Made by a program: the position numbers and the translations under genes. From Mycolicibacterium stellerae (GTDB taxonomy: Bacteria; Actinomycetota; Actinomycetes; Mycobacteriales; Mycobacteriaceae): 64,000 nt of DNA. The first letter of the stretch is position 1; each line of letters begins with the position of its first letter. Location: NCBI RefSeq assembly GCF_003719305.1, contig NZ_RARC01000002.1:186001-250000 (forward strand), read 5' to 3'. Below are positions 1 through 11,366 of this stretch, piece by piece. The notes under the pieces were generated by a model, which ran no database searches, was not told the DNA's origin, and was given only the letters and a program-made list of their open reading frames with translations.

Positions 1-560
1 CGCGCGCAAATCAATCGCACACAGAGGTCGAATGTTCCTGCGTGGGACTGAAACCGGGCCAGGCCTACACCACACAGCAGCTGCTGTCGGCCCTGCTGAT
101 GGTGTCGGGCAACGATGCGGCCAACATGTTGGCCGACATGCTGGGCGGGCAGCAGGTCGCTGTGGCCGCGATGAACCGCAAGGCGGCGATCATCGGCGCC
201 AAAAGCACGCGGGCATCCTCGCCATCGGGGCTCGACGGGCCGGGCTGGGAGTCGGTCACCACGCCGCACGACCTCGCGGTGATCTACCGCGCCGCCCTGA
301 CCTATCCGCTGATAGCCCAAATCTTCCAGGCGCGCTCGGCACCGTTCCCCGGAAAGACGATCAACGCTCAAAACCAGTTGCTGACCCGATATCCGGGCAC
401 CATCGCAGGCAAGACGGGGTTCACCAACCTCGCCCGCAACACCTTCGTCGCCGCCGCTGCGCGGGGCAACCGCCGGCTGATCGTGGTGGAGATGTACGGC
501 CAAGGCGACCTTTACGGCCAGGCCATTGGGCTGTTCGACTGGGGTTTCGCCCAACCCTAG
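1..560 (+). CDS. dacB2: D-alanyl-D-alanine carboxypeptidase, 3' part (DacB2-like)
   Basis: This is the C-terminal part of a penicillin-binding-protein-type peptidase that trims the terminal D-Ala from peptidoglycan stem peptides outside the membrane. The reading frame is open to the left window edge, so the N-terminus and the SxxK nucleophile motif lie outside. Visible family motifs are SGN (in VSGNDAAN) and the KTG triad (in AGKTGFTN); the protein ends about 50 residues after KTG, as in short S11-family enzymes. The order with the downstream genes matches Rv2911 (dacB2) of M. tuberculosis. It is convergent with the next gene; the two stops are 1 nt apart, leaving no room for a terminator. 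Confidence 0.85.
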   Translation, partial: RANQSHTEVECSCVGLKPGQAYTTQQLLSALLMVSGNDAANMLADMLGGQQVAVAAMNRKAAIIGAKSTRASSPSGLDGPGWESVTTPHDLAVIYRAALTYPLIAQIFQARSAPFPGKTINAQNQLLTRYPGTIAGKTGFTNLARNTFVAAAARGNRRLIVVEMYGQGDLYGQAIGLFDWGFAQP

Positions 561-561
561 G

Positions 562-1350
562 TTACTTGCCCATTACCTCGGCCGGCGGCGGGCACGCGAA
601 ATGATCCTGCAGGTCCTCGCCATGGCCGCCGCCCGCGCTGTCGGCACGACCCGCGAGCAGAACGAAGCCCGGTCGCCCGTCGGCTCCGTTGCTGCCCACG
701 ACGACCAACGACTGTGCACCCATGGTGTCCCCCACGGGCAAGTCGTCGGCAAGCAGCCGAAACGGGTTGACCGCATCCAACTCGTCACCCGATATCGACA
801 TCGCCCGGTACTGCTGCCCGGCAAGCCTTCCTGGGAACGGCCGCCACGTCGCGCCGATCTCGTCGGCGTGCACCGTCAGCGCCTGCCGCACGTCGGCCCG
901 GACACAGTCGATGTGAATGTGCAACTGGTCCTGCGACCGCGCATCCGCGGAGTTGATTGCCAGGCTCAGCCAATCGCGGGGCAGGTCACGCCCCGCGCGC
1001 TGTTCAACGAAGGACCGCGCCCGCCACGCGTCGGCGAAGTAGTTCGGCGCGTCGGCGGCCAGGATCTGTGAACTCTCGATTCCCGCCATACGCCCGGTCG
1101 GGATCAGCAGGAACTGGGTGGCGCCGACGAGGTCCTTGAGCACCGCATAGCCACGCTGTTCGCCGCCGTCGAGGTCGACCAGCGCGCACGGGGCAGGGTC
1201 ACCATTGTTGCGCTGATCGGGTACGCACTGGCCGTTCACAATGGCCCACAACGCATTTGGGTCGGCTACGGCCTGCGGAGCACAGGCCGTAATCGCGAGT
1301 GCGGCCGCGAGCGCGCCCGCGACCCGTTGCAGCCACGCCCTAGTAGGCAC
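562..1350 (-). CDS. cdh: CDP-diacylglycerol pyrophosphatase (Cdh), exported
   Basis: The family hydrolyses CDP-diacylglycerol to CMP and phosphatidic acid. The diagnostic HIHIDC motif lies at residues 144-149 of a 262-residue protein. I chose the GTG at 1350: it gives a hydrophobic N-terminus (about residues 8-22) with a lipobox-like ITAC ending at Cys23, so the product is probably a lipoprotein; a signal-peptidase-I site after AVA at 27-29 is the alternative. This start overlaps the stop of the upstream amidohydrolase by 11 nt, which suggests coupled translation. In M. tuberculosis cdh (Rv2289) lies elsewhere, so its place here is a local difference. Confidence 0.8.
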   Translation of the reverse strand: MPTRAWLQRVAGALAAALAITACAPQAVADPNALWAIVNGQCVPDQRNNGDPAPCALVDLDGGEQRGYAVLKDLVGATQFLLIPTGRMAGIESSQILAADAPNYFADAWRARSFVEQRAGRDLPRDWLSLAINSADARSQDQLHIHIDCVRADVRQALTVHADEIGATWRPFPGRLAGQQYRAMSISGDELDAVNPFRLLADDLPVGDTMGAQSLVVVGSNGADGRPGFVLLAGRADSAGGGHGEDLQDHFACPPPAEVMGK

Positions 1351-2419
1351 GGCCGCGCAGCACGACAAGGGCCGGATGGTTGATGACGACCGCACCCGTA
1401 CGCGGGTCATCGGCGTAACAGACCAGATCCGCGGACGCGCCGTGCTCGAGTGACGGCCTACCCAGCCAGTCGCGGGCGGCCCAGCTCGCCGCCCCGAGTG
1501 CCTCCGTCGGTGTCATGCCGATCCGCTTCAGCGCGTCGACCTCATCGCCGATGCGGCCGTGCGCGACCATGCTGCCCGCATCCGTGCCCGCGAATATCGG
1601 CACACCGGCTTCGCGCGCGGCGGCGAAGCGCGGGCCGCTGCGCCGGTAGAGATCGCGCATGTGGCCGGCGTAGGCCGGGTACTTCGCAGCGCCGTCGGCG
1701 ATACCGGGAAAGTTCTCGATGTTGATCAGCGTCGGCACCAACGCCGTTCCGTGCTCCACCATCAGCGCGACGGTGTCGTCCGTGAGGCCGGTGCCGTGCT
1801 CGATGCAGTCGATACCCGCCCTGATCAGGCCTGGCAACGCGGCCTCGCTGAACACGTGGGCGGTGACGCGGGCGCCCTCGGCGTGCGCCGCCTGCATCGC
1901 CGCGACGAGCACCTCGTCGGACCACAGCGGCGCAAGGTCACCGACGTCCCTGTCGATCCAGTCGCCGACGAGCTTGACCCAGCCGTCGCCCCATCGCGCC
2001 TGCTCGGCGACTGCGTCGGGCAATTGCGACTCGTCTTCCAACTCGATCGCGAAATTACGCTCGTAGCGCTTCGGCCGAGCCAGATGGCGACCGTGCCGAA
2101 TGATGCGGGGCAGGTCGTCGCGGTCGTCGAGGGCGCGGGTGTCGATCGGCGACCCGCAGTCGCGCAGCAACAGAGCGCCGACCCCGCGTTCGGTCTCGGC
2201 CTGCTCGATGCACTCGTCGAGGTTTTCGGCGGGGCCGTGCGCGCCGAGGCCGACGTGGCAGTGCGCATCGACGAGCCCGGGCACGATCCACCCGCTGTCG
2301 AAAACGGTCTGCGCGTCGGCGACCGGTTCGGCGCTCAGCACGCCGTCGACGATCCACCACTCCACCGGCTCTTCATCGGGCAGCCCGAGGCCGCGCACAT
2401 GAAGGCTGGGGTGCCGCAT
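1340..2419 (-). CDS. Amidohydrolase family protein (Rv2915c-like)
   Basis: This is a 359-residue metal-dependent hydrolase of the amidohydrolase superfamily. The expected metal ligands are visible: the HxH pair H53/H55, a candidate bridging Lys K149, H188, H208 and the catalytic Asp D280 in GTDAGS. That pattern is typical of imidazolonepropionase- or prolidase-like cyclic amidohydrolases; the substrate cannot be read from the sequence. It starts on the last base of the ffh stop (ATGA overlap) and overlaps cdh downstream, so ffh, this gene and cdh probably share a transcript. The position next to ffh matches Rv2915c. Confidence 0.8.
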   Translation of the reverse strand: MRHPSLHVRGLGLPDEEPVEWWIVDGVLSAEPVADAQTVFDSGWIVPGLVDAHCHVGLGAHGPAENLDECIEQAETERGVGALLLRDCGSPIDTRALDDRDDLPRIIRHGRHLARPKRYERNFAIELEDESQLPDAVAEQARWGDGWVKLVGDWIDRDVGDLAPLWSDEVLVAAMQAAHAEGARVTAHVFSEAALPGLIRAGIDCIEHGTGLTDDTVALMVEHGTALVPTLINIENFPGIADGAAKYPAYAGHMRDLYRRSGPRFAAAREAGVPIFAGTDAGSMVAHGRIGDEVDALKRIGMTPTEALGAASWAARDWLGRPSLEHGASADLVCYADDPRTGAVVINHPALVVLRGRAY

Positions 2420-3978
2420 CAGTTCTTTGGGAACTTCAGATTCGACAGGTCGATGTCGGCCAGGCCCGGTGGCAGCTCGTTGAGACCCTTGGGCATGTTG
2501 GACAGGTCGGGGAAGCCCTCCGGCACACCCGCGCCGAACGGACTGCGCACCTTCGGCGGCGTGGGACCCCGTCCCCCCTTCTTCTTTCCGGCCTGCTTGT
2601 TCTTGCCCTTGCCGGCCTTGCGCGAAGAACCCTTGCGGCCGAACGGCATTCCCATCTGGCCGGCCATCTGCGACATCATCTTGCGGGCCTCGAAGAACCG
2701 ATCGACGAGCTGGTTGACCTCCGAGACCGTCACGCCGGAGCCGTTGGCGATGCGCAGCCGCCGTGAAGCGTTGATGATCTTCGGTTCGGCGCGCTCCTGC
2801 GGCGTCATGCCGCGGATGATGGCCTGCACCCGGTCGAGCTGGCTGTCGTCGACGGCGGCCAGCGCGTCCTTCATCTGCCCGGCGCCGGGCAGCATGCCGA
2901 GCAGGTTGCCGATCGGACCCATCTTGCGGATGGCCATCATCTGCTCGAGGAAGTCCTCCAGCGTCAGCTCGCCCGAGCCGATCTTGGCGGCGGCCTCCTC
3001 GGCCCGCTGCGCATCGAAGACCTGCTCGGCCTGCTCGATGAGGGTCAGCACGTCACCCATGCCGAGGATGCGGCCTGCCATCCGGTCGGGGTGGAAGACA
3101 TCGAAGTCGTCGAGTTTCTCGCCTGCTGACGCGAACAGGATCGGCACGCCGGTGACCTCGCGCACCGACAGCGCCGCGCCACCGCGAGCGTCGCCGTCCA
3201 GCTTGGTCAGGACGACGCCGGTGAACCCGACACCCTCGCGGAACGCTTCTGCGGTGGTCACGGCGTCCTGGCCGATCATCGCGTCGACGACGAACAGCAC
3301 CTCGTCGGGGTCGACGGCCTCGCGGATCGACGCGGCCTGCGACATCAGCTCGTCGTCGATGCCGAGCCGGCCGGCGGTGTCGACGATGACCACGTCGAAG
3401 TGTCTGGCCCTGGCCTCGGCGAGGCCGTCGCGGGCCACCTTCACCGGATCGCCGGGGGTGGCGTCAGCGGCCCCTTCGCCCGATGCGCCGGGGTGCGGCG
3501 CGAAGACCTCGACGCCCGCCTGGCCACCGACGACCTGCAGCTGATTCACCGCGCCGGGGCGCTGCAGGTCACACGCCACCAGCAGCGGCGTATGGCCCTG
3601 TCCACGAAGCCATTTGGCGAGCTTGCCGGCAAGGGTGGTCTTACCGGAGCCCTGCAGACCGGCGAGCATCACGACGGTCGGCGGTGTCTTGGCGAACGCC
3701 AGCTGACGGGTCTGCCCGCCGAGGATGCCGACCAGTTCGTCGTTGACGATCTTGACGACCTGCTGGGCCGGGTTGAGGGCGGCGGACACCTCCGCACCGC
3801 GCGCGCGTTCTTTTATGCGGGCGACGAACGCGCGCACCACGGGCAGCGAGACGTCGGCCTCAAGCAGCGCCAGCCGGATCTCGCGGGTGGTCGCGTCGAT
3901 GTCGGCGTCGGTCAACCGCCCCTTGCCGCGTAGCCCCGAAAGGACACCGGTCAACCGGTCGGAAAGGGATTCAAACAC
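2419..3978 (-). CDS. ffh: Signal recognition particle protein Ffh (SRP54)
   Basis: Ffh is the GTPase subunit of the signal recognition particle. It binds 4.5S RNA and signal sequences and docks to FtsY at the membrane. The 519-residue product shows the NG domain with P-loop GLQGSGKTT (107-115) and DTAGR (200-204), then a Met-rich M domain (about 310-430, with MMAIRKMGPIGN). The C-terminal tail is rich in Lys and Gly, as in mycobacteria. The start is a GTG preceded by TAGTCT and exactly 6 nt, so the mRNA is probably leaderless. Its partner ftsY lies in the same window. Confidence 0.97.
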   Translation of the reverse strand: MFESLSDRLTGVLSGLRGKGRLTDADIDATTREIRLALLEADVSLPVVRAFVARIKERARGAEVSAALNPAQQVVKIVNDELVGILGGQTRQLAFAKTPPTVVMLAGLQGSGKTTLAGKLAKWLRGQGHTPLLVACDLQRPGAVNQLQVVGGQAGVEVFAPHPGASGEGAADATPGDPVKVARDGLAEARARHFDVVIVDTAGRLGIDDELMSQAASIREAVDPDEVLFVVDAMIGQDAVTTAEAFREGVGFTGVVLTKLDGDARGGAALSVREVTGVPILFASAGEKLDDFDVFHPDRMAGRILGMGDVLTLIEQAEQVFDAQRAEEAAAKIGSGELTLEDFLEQMMAIRKMGPIGNLLGMLPGAGQMKDALAAVDDSQLDRVQAIIRGMTPQERAEPKIINASRRLRIANGSGVTVSEVNQLVDRFFEARKMMSQMAGQMGMPFGRKGSSRKAGKGKNKQAGKKKGGRGPTPPKVRSPFGAGVPEGFPDLSNMPKGLNELPPGLADIDLSNLKFPKN

Positions 3979-3984
3979 GCGTCA

Positions 3985-3990
3985 AGACTA
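3985..3990 (-). promoter_or_regulatory. -10 element of ffh, leaderless type
   Basis: On the minus strand TAGTCT (TANNNT class) is followed by 6 nt and the GTG start of ffh. No Shine-Dalgarno sequence is present, so transcription probably begins on the start codon. Confidence 0.55.
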
Positions 3991-4094
3991 ACTGGCGTCC
4001 GAAACGGCGCAGTGTGTGACGGTCGCTGCCGCGGTCGAGCCGCAGTGTCGGGTCTAGTGCGGGCACCGAGAACATAGGCGAACACCCTATTTCG

Positions 4095-4433
4095 ATGACC
4101 ACCTCGACAGCTTTGGGTCGGCTTCTGCCCGCCACGCTGCTGGCGACCGGCCTGACGATCGCCGCCGCCGCACTCGGTGGCCTCACGGCAGGAGCCCAAC
4201 CCCGTGAATGGGATATCGAGGTATACGACGCCTGTGTAGCCCAGCAGAACTGGCACGACGCAATAGCAAACGTGCAGGGTCTCACCTACTGCTGCCTGAA
4301 ATCCGGTGGTGTGGCGGACACTCACGGTTATTGCTCCGCTCCGCCCGCCGAAGCGGTGTCCAGCACGCCGCCGACGCGTAGTCCGGCTCCCAAGGTCCCC
4401 GTCGCACCGCAGCCGGCGGCTCCCGTCGGCTGA
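4095..4433 (+). CDS. Small secreted protein with four cysteines, unknown function
   Basis: The family is not recognised. The 112-residue product has a signal peptide (hydrophobic about 10-33, likely cleavage near AGA-Q34/35). The mature domain of about 45 residues carries C47, the adjacent pair C66-C67 and C80, followed by a Pro-rich tail of roughly 30 residues. Four cysteines in a short exported domain suggest two disulfides. It is transcribed divergently from ffh and convergently with glnD. I recall no M. tuberculosis gene of this kind at this locus: Rv2917 is much larger. The ATG start is supported by the signal peptide; no strong ribosome binding site is seen. Confidence 0.7.
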   Translation: MTTSTALGRLLPATLLATGLTIAAAALGGLTAGAQPREWDIEVYDACVAQQNWHDAIANVQGLTYCCLKSGGVADTHGYCSAPPAEAVSSTPPTRSPAPKVPVAPQPAAPVG

Positions 4434-4450
4434 CCACCGCCGCCACGGTT

Positions 4451-6934
4451 CTAGCTGGCTTCCTCCACCGGCTTCGGAGGCGGCGGGGTGGGCAACACCG
4501 CGTACAGGTCGCGTTCCAGCTCGTCGCGGATCGGGCTGCCGTCACCCGCGGCGGCCGGTATCACGACACCGAAGAGGTCAACCACCGATGAGCCCAGCGT
4601 GGTGACCTTCGCCCATGCGATGTCTACGCCGTCGCGCTCGAACACCGCAGTCAGCCGCGCAAGCAGGCCCGCGCGGTCGGTGGACCGGATCTGCACCACC
4701 TGCTCGCCGGGCTCCGCGCCCTCCGACCACAGGATCCGTGGCGGCGCCGTGGCGTGATTGATGGGCACCGCGGCGGGTACGTCGCCCGCCCGCGCCGTGC
4801 CGTACTGCGCGGCGTCGCGGTCGCGGCGATCCAGCGATGCGAGCACGTCGAGTTCACCATCGAGGGCGAGGATGAGCTGCTGTCGCAGTAGCTCGGCGGC
4901 GGGCGGCGAGCCGAAGTGCGGTGAGACGACAAACGTGTTGATCGCCGAGCCTTCGTGACCGTTCACCGAAGCCGAATGCACCCGAAGCGAGTTCAGCGCA
5001 AGCACACCGGCCGCCTTTGACAGCAGTCCGCGCCGATCGGGCCCGATCATCGTCACGTGGTAGATGTGCGGGCTGTCCCCCGGCGTCATCTCCACATGCA
5101 CGCCCACCGTCGATGCAAGCGAAAGATGGCGCGGGTCAACGGGATCGGGCTGCGGCAGCTCCTCGCCCGCCATGACGAGCCTGCAGCGCCGCACCAGGTC
5201 GCCGATCAGCGACGCCTTCCAGTCGCCCCACACACCGGGCCCGGTCGCCAGCGAGTCGGCCTCGGCAAGCGCGGCCAACAGCTCCAGCAGGACCGTATCG
5301 CCTTCCAGCGCGTCGACAACGGCTTCGATGGTTTTCGTGTCCTGCAGGTCACGTCGGGTCGCGGTGTGAGGAAGGAGGAGGTGGTGCCGCACGACCTTGG
5401 AGAGCACCTCGACGTCCGACGGCCACAGGCCGAGCCTGGTGCCGATCTGGGTGGCCAGCTCGGCGCCGATGACGCTGTGGTCACCGCCCCTGCCCTTGCC
5501 GATGTCGTGGCAAAGCGCACCGAGCAGCAGCAGATCGGGTCGTGACACTCGAGTGGTGAATGCGCTTGCCCGCGAGACGGTCTCGACAAGATGACGGTCG
5601 ACGGTCCAGATGTGCACGACGTCACGGGGCGGCAGATCACGCACAGCACCCCACTCTGGGAAGAGCCTGCCCCACAGGCCGGTCCGGTCGAGCGCCTCGA
5701 TCGTGGCCACCGCCGTCGGGCCTGCTGCCAACATCACCAGCAGGTCCTTGAGGGCCTGCTGCGGCCACGGTGTGCGAAGTTCGGGGGCGGATTGGCCGAG
5801 CCGGGCCAAAGTGGACGCCGCCATCGGCAGGCCGGTGCTCGCCGAGGCGGCGGCGACGCGCAGGATGAGGCCGGGGTCGCGCTCGGGGCGCGCGTCGCGG
5901 GCAAGGATCACCTCGCCACCGAATTCGATCACTCCTTCGTCTAGCGGTCGCCGCACAGGTCGTCGCAGCGCGGCGAATCCGCGGCGCGGCAACGCATTAC
6001 CAGCGGTGCGCAAACCGGCGTCGACATAGAAGCTGATCGTGCGCGCGGCGTCGGAGAGCATGCGGGCCAGATCGAAGCGGTCACCGATGCGCAGGGCCGC
6101 GCCGATCTCGTCGGCATGCTGGGCCAGCACGAGCTCTCGGCCACGGCCGGACACCCGGTGCAGCTCGGTGCGGACGTTGAGCAGCGCGAGATGCGCCTCA
6201 CCGAGCGTTTCGGTGGGCGAGGCCAACGACCGGCTGGGGTAGACGTCGGCCAGTTGGGCGATCGCCAGCGCGTTCAGCAGCTGCACATCGCGCAAGCCAC
6301 CGCGGCCGGTCTTCAGATCCGGCTCGGCACGGTGGGCGATCTGGCCGCTGCGTTGCCACCGCTGCTTGGTGTGTGCGACGAGCTCGTCGAAGCGCGAGGC
6401 GATCCCGGTACGCCACTGTCGACGCGCACCACCGACCAACAGCGTCGACAGGTCGGCATCGCCCGCGATATGGCGCACCTCCAACATCGCCAGCCCGGCC
6501 GAGATGTCCTCGCCTGCGACCTTCATCGCCTCGGCTACCGTTCGTACGCTGTGGTCGAGCCGAATATTGGCGTCCCACAACGGATACCAAAGGTTCTCTG
6601 CGACCTCACTGACGACCTTCGCCGGCAGGTTGTCGTGCAGCAGCATCAGGTCGAGATCGGAGTACGGCAGCAGTTCCCGGCGGCCGAGGCCACCGGTGGC
6701 GACGATCGCGAAGCCGCTGGTCTCGGTTATTCCGATGTCGGTGGCCTTCGACGAGAGCCAGAATTCGTGCAGGTCGAGCAGGGCGTCGCGCAGTGCCGCG
6801 GCGTCCAGGTGATGGCTACCCGATAGCAGGTTCTCGCACGCCGCGGTCAGGTCTGTCGCGGCGTTCGAAGAGACCGCCGCCGGAACCCCCGATGAGGGGG
6901 CGCCGGCGGCGGAATCTCGTTTCTGCTCTGTCAT
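4451..6934 (-). CDS. glnD: PII nucleotidyltransferase GlnD
   Basis: GlnD modifies and demodifies the PII protein in response to glutamine. In actinobacteria the modification is adenylylation rather than uridylylation. The nucleotidyltransferase motif [16 protein letters not shown] lies near residue 80, an HD hydrolase domain shows [13 protein letters not shown] in the middle, and two ACT domains occupy the last 200 or so residues. Total length is 827 residues. I chose the ATG at 6934 because GGAGG lies 8 nt upstream; the ATG at 6940 is only 2 nt from it. It is the last gene of amt-glnB-glnD, so transporter, signal protein and its modifying enzyme are co-expressed. Confidence 0.95.
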   Translation of the reverse strand: MTEQKRDSAAGAPSSGVPAAVSSNAATDLTAACENLLSGSHHLDAAALRDALLDLHEFWLSSKATDIGITETSGFAIVATGGLGRRELLPYSDLDLMLLHDNLPAKVVSEVAENLWYPLWDANIRLDHSVRTVAEAMKVAGEDISAGLAMLEVRHIAGDADLSTLLVGGARRQWRTGIASRFDELVAHTKQRWQRSGQIAHRAEPDLKTGRGGLRDVQLLNALAIAQLADVYPSRSLASPTETLGEAHLALLNVRTELHRVSGRGRELVLAQHADEIGAALRIGDRFDLARMLSDAARTISFYVDAGLRTAGNALPRRGFAALRRPVRRPLDEGVIEFGGEVILARDARPERDPGLILRVAAASASTGLPMAASTLARLGQSAPELRTPWPQQALKDLLVMLAAGPTAVATIEALDRTGLWGRLFPEWGAVRDLPPRDVVHIWTVDRHLVETVSRASAFTTRVSRPDLLLLGALCHDIGKGRGGDHSVIGAELATQIGTRLGLWPSDVEVLSKVVRHHLLLPHTATRRDLQDTKTIEAVVDALEGDTVLLELLAALAEADSLATGPGVWGDWKASLIGDLVRRCRLVMAGEELPQPDPVDPRHLSLASTVGVHVEMTPGDSPHIYHVTMIGPDRRGLLSKAAGVLALNSLRVHSASVNGHEGSAINTFVVSPHFGSPPAAELLRQQLILALDGELDVLASLDRRDRDAAQYGTARAGDVPAAVPINHATAPPRILWSEGAEPGEQVVQIRSTDRAGLLARLTAVFERDGVDIAWAKVTTLGSSVVDLFGVVIPAAAGDGSPIRDELERDLYAVLPTPPPPKPVEEAS

Positions 6935-7014
6935 TTTCATATCCTCCCCCGGCCCTTTACCTGTTAACGCTCACGGTGCCGCGCCGGGAGACGACGTCTC
7001 AATTCACCTGCGGA

Positions 7015-8738
<1,724 letters not shown>

Positions 8739-8841
8739 TCGCAGTTTCCTCCTTTGACGAGGCAGGGCCGCAAAGGTTTTTACGACCGTTGACCTGGTCC
8801 AGAACAATGCTGAGTGGTTGTTTCGTCTAAGACGCCTGTGT

Positions 8842-8889
8842 GTTTCGCTCGTGTGAACGGATACGCCGGTTACGTTTCGGCGGTGTTAC
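8842..8889 (-). promoter_or_regulatory. Two GlnR-like boxes upstream of amt
   Basis: Read on the minus strand, 8889-8874 is GTAAC-N6-GAAAC, a full match to the actinobacterial GlnR box (GTnAC-N6-GAAAC). A second site, TTCAC-N6-GAAAC, lies at 8857-8842, 32 bp away (three helical turns). They sit about 100-150 bp before the amt start, suitable for activation. Confidence 0.75.
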
Positions 8890-8914
8890 ATCGCGCGGTT
8901 TTGACACGCGTTCG

Positions 8915-10207
8915 TTAACCGAGGAGTGCGTCGACGAAGGCTTCGGGCTCGAACGGCGCGAGATCGTCGGGCCCTTCGCCGAGGCCGACGAGTTTGACCG
9001 GCACACCCAATTCCTGTTGCACACGGAACACGATTCCGCCCTTTGCTGTGCCGTCGAGTTTGGTCAGTGCCACGCCGGTGATGTCGACGACGTCGGCGAA
9101 CACGCGGGCCTGTGCCAAACCGTTCTGACCGATGGTCGCATCCAGCACCAGAAGCACCTCGTCGACCGCCGCACGCTTACTCACCACACGCTTGACCTTG
9201 CCGAGTTCGTCCATCAACCCGGTCTTGGTGTGCAACCGCCCTGCGGTGTCGATGAGGACGACGTCGGCGCCCGCCTGGATGCCCTTGTCGACGGCGTCGA
9301 ACGCCACGGACGCGGGATCGGCGCCCTGCGCGCCGCGCACCACCTCGGCGCCCACTCGCGAGGCCCAGGCCTGCAGCTGATCGGCAGCGGCCGCGCGGAA
9401 GGTGTCGGCGGCGCCGAGAACCACCCTGCGCCCGTCGGCGACCAGCACACGGGCCAGCTTGCCGACCGTGGTGGTTTTACCGGTGCCGTTGACGCCGACG
9501 ACCAGCATCACCGCCGGGTGGTCGTCGTGTGGCAGCGCCCTGACCGAGCGGTCCAGCTCCGGGTGCAGCTCGGCGACAAGCACCTCACGCAGCACCGCGC
9601 GGGCGTCCGCCTCGGTGCGTACCCGGCCGCTGGCCAGTCGCTCGCGCAGCGCGGTCACCACAGAATCGGTGACGACCGAGCCCAGATCGGCGATCAGCAG
9701 CGTGTCCTCGACGGCCTCCCAGGAGTCCTCGTCGAGATCGCCGCCGCCGAGCAGCCCGAGCATGCTCTTGCCCAGCGCGTTCTGCGATTTGGCCAGCCGC
9801 CCGCGCAGCCGCTCGAGGCGGCCTTCAGTCGGGGCGATGGCATCAAGTTCACGAGAGGCCGGTTCGGCGGCCGGCTCGGGCAGCTGGATGTCGGCGATCG
9901 GCCGCTTGGGCGCGTCACGCGGGATGGTGGCGTCGTCGCCGACGGCGGGCAGGCCGCTGGTGTCGAGGCGTTCCGGCGGCGCCTTGGCGGGCGGCGGCGC
10001 TGTCGCAGATGCTGACGATTGTGTGAACGAGATGCCAGAAGACGCGGTGTATCCGCCGGACCTGTCGACGGGTGTGGCAGTGTCTGTGCTGGTGGACGAG
10101 TCGAGGCTGATCTTGCCGCGGCGCGATCGGACCAGGCCGAACACCACGACAGCAGCGACGACCAGAACGGCGATGACCGCGATTGCGATCCATAGACCCT
10201 CGGACAC
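8915..10207 (-). CDS. ftsY: Signal recognition particle receptor FtsY
   Basis: FtsY is the membrane receptor of the SRP. The 430-residue product begins with one membrane helix (about residues 5-25), then an acidic, Pro/Ala-rich linker, then the NG domain with P-loop GVNGTGKTT and DTAGRLH. I chose GTG 10207 because it places the N-terminal anchor as in M. tuberculosis FtsY; an in-frame ATG at 10243 adds 12 residues and cannot be excluded. The ribosome binding site is weak. It is divergent from the isopentenyl isomerase gene and followed by the amt promoter region. Confidence 0.95.
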   Translation of the reverse strand: MSEGLWIAIAVIAVLVVAAVVVFGLVRSRRGKISLDSSTSTDTATPVDRSGGYTASSGISFTQSSASATAPPPAKAPPERLDTSGLPAVGDDATIPRDAPKRPIADIQLPEPAAEPASRELDAIAPTEGRLERLRGRLAKSQNALGKSMLGLLGGGDLDEDSWEAVEDTLLIADLGSVVTDSVVTALRERLASGRVRTEADARAVLREVLVAELHPELDRSVRALPHDDHPAVMLVVGVNGTGKTTTVGKLARVLVADGRRVVLGAADTFRAAAADQLQAWASRVGAEVVRGAQGADPASVAFDAVDKGIQAGADVVLIDTAGRLHTKTGLMDELGKVKRVVSKRAAVDEVLLVLDATIGQNGLAQARVFADVVDITGVALTKLDGTAKGGIVFRVQQELGVPVKLVGLGEGPDDLAPFEPEAFVDALLG

Positions 10208-10289
10208 CGTGCCATTGTCCCAATGTGGGTAGACGGTGAGCATGCAGCCCACCGCGGACGCGAGGAGCAAAGCGACCTTGGCTAACGGA

Positions 10290-11294
10290 ATGGAGTCCCG
10301 TAAAGCCAGGCACATCGACGTGTGCCTGACCGAGGCGGTGGACTACCAGACCGTGACGACGGGCCTGGAGCGCGTCGCGCTGCCCTACAACGCGCTGACC
10401 CAGACCAATCTGGGCGCCATCGATCTGCACACCGACTTCCTTGGCGTGCGGCTCGAGGCGCCGGTGCTGATCGGGGCGATGACGGGCGGCGCCGAACTTT
10501 CCGGTGTCATCAACCGCAATCTGGCCGCCGCCGCGCAGAAGCTCGGGATCGGCATGATGCTCGGCTCGCAGCGCATCATGTTGGGCGACGAGGTCGCGGC
10601 GGCGAGCTTCGCGGTGCGCGACGTCGCGCCCGATGCTCTACTGGTCGGCAACATCGGGTTGGCGCAACTGTCCGAAGAGCTGGTGCCACAGCTGGTCGAC
10701 GCGCTTGATCGCGTCGGCGCGAATGCACTTGCGGTACATACCAATCCGCTGCAGGAGGCCATGCAGCGCGAGGGCGACACCGACTTCTCCGGCTCGGTCG
10801 ATCGGCTCCGGGAGATCGCCAGGTCGATCAACTACCCGGTGATGCTCAAGGAGGTCGGCCACGGCATCGGGGCGACGGCAGCCGCCGAACTGGTGGGCTG
10901 CCCGATCGCCGCCGTCGACGTGGCGGGCGCGGGCGGCACCTCGTGGGCGCGTGTCGAGCAGTACGTCCGCTACGGCGAGATCCGCTACCCGGCCCTTGCC
11001 GAATGGGGCATCCCCACCGCGCAGGCGTTGCAGGAGGTGCGTCAGACGCTGCCCGACGTATCGCTGGTCGCATCGGGAGGAATCCGCACCGGCATGGACG
11101 CCGCCAAGGCACTTGCGCTGGGCGCCGACGTCGTCGCGGTGGCGCGTCCACTGCTCGCACCGGCCATCGAATCGACTGCGGCCGTGCTGGATTGGCTTGT
11201 CAACTTCATCGCCGAGTTGCAGATCTGCCTGCACGGTTGCGGTGCGGCCGACCTGGCGTCGCTACGCCACCGAGGCGTCACACCCGTCTCCTAG
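10290..11294 (+). CDS. fni: Type 2 isopentenyl-diphosphate isomerase (FMN)
   Basis: The enzyme interconverts isopentenyl and dimethylallyl diphosphate using FMN and NADPH. Family motifs visible in the 334-residue TIM-barrel protein are AMTGG near residue 60, GSQR shortly after, and SGGIRTG near the C-terminus (phosphate binding). I chose ATG 10290 (MESRKARH), the usual N-terminus; an earlier start at 10236 would add 18 residues. The gene stands alone between ftsY and smc. M. tuberculosis uses the unrelated type 1 enzyme (Idi) and has no gene here, so this is either an acquired or a retained alternative. A perfect hairpin follows the stop immediately. Confidence 0.9.
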   Translation: MESRKARHIDVCLTEAVDYQTVTTGLERVALPYNALTQTNLGAIDLHTDFLGVRLEAPVLIGAMTGGAELSGVINRNLAAAAQKLGIGMMLGSQRIMLGDEVAAASFAVRDVAPDALLVGNIGLAQLSEELVPQLVDALDRVGANALAVHTNPLQEAMQREGDTDFSGSVDRLREIARSINYPVMLKEVGHGIGATAAAELVGCPIAAVDVAGAGGTSWARVEQYVRYGEIRYPALAEWGIPTAQALQEVRQTLPDVSLVASGGIRTGMDAAKALALGADVVAVARPLLAPAIESTAAVLDWLVNFIAELQICLHGCGAADLASLRHRGVTPVS

Positions 11295-11320
11295 CGCGCC
11301 GAAACTCACGTTTCGGCGCG
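11295..11320. terminator. Perfect hairpin between convergent fni and smc
   Basis: The 11-bp arms CGCGCCGAAAC and GTTTCGGCGCG enclose a TCAC loop directly after the fni stop. There is no T-tract, as is common for mycobacterial terminators. It could serve both convergent genes. Confidence 0.6.
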
Positions 11321-11366
11321 AAAATGCGAGTAGTTCGCGCCTAAACGTCAATTTCGGCGAGGCACA

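Noticed and set aside
1559..3544. Long plus-strand open frame across the amidohydrolase and ffh
   Set aside because: It has no recognisable domain and is the mirror of two well-supported genes.
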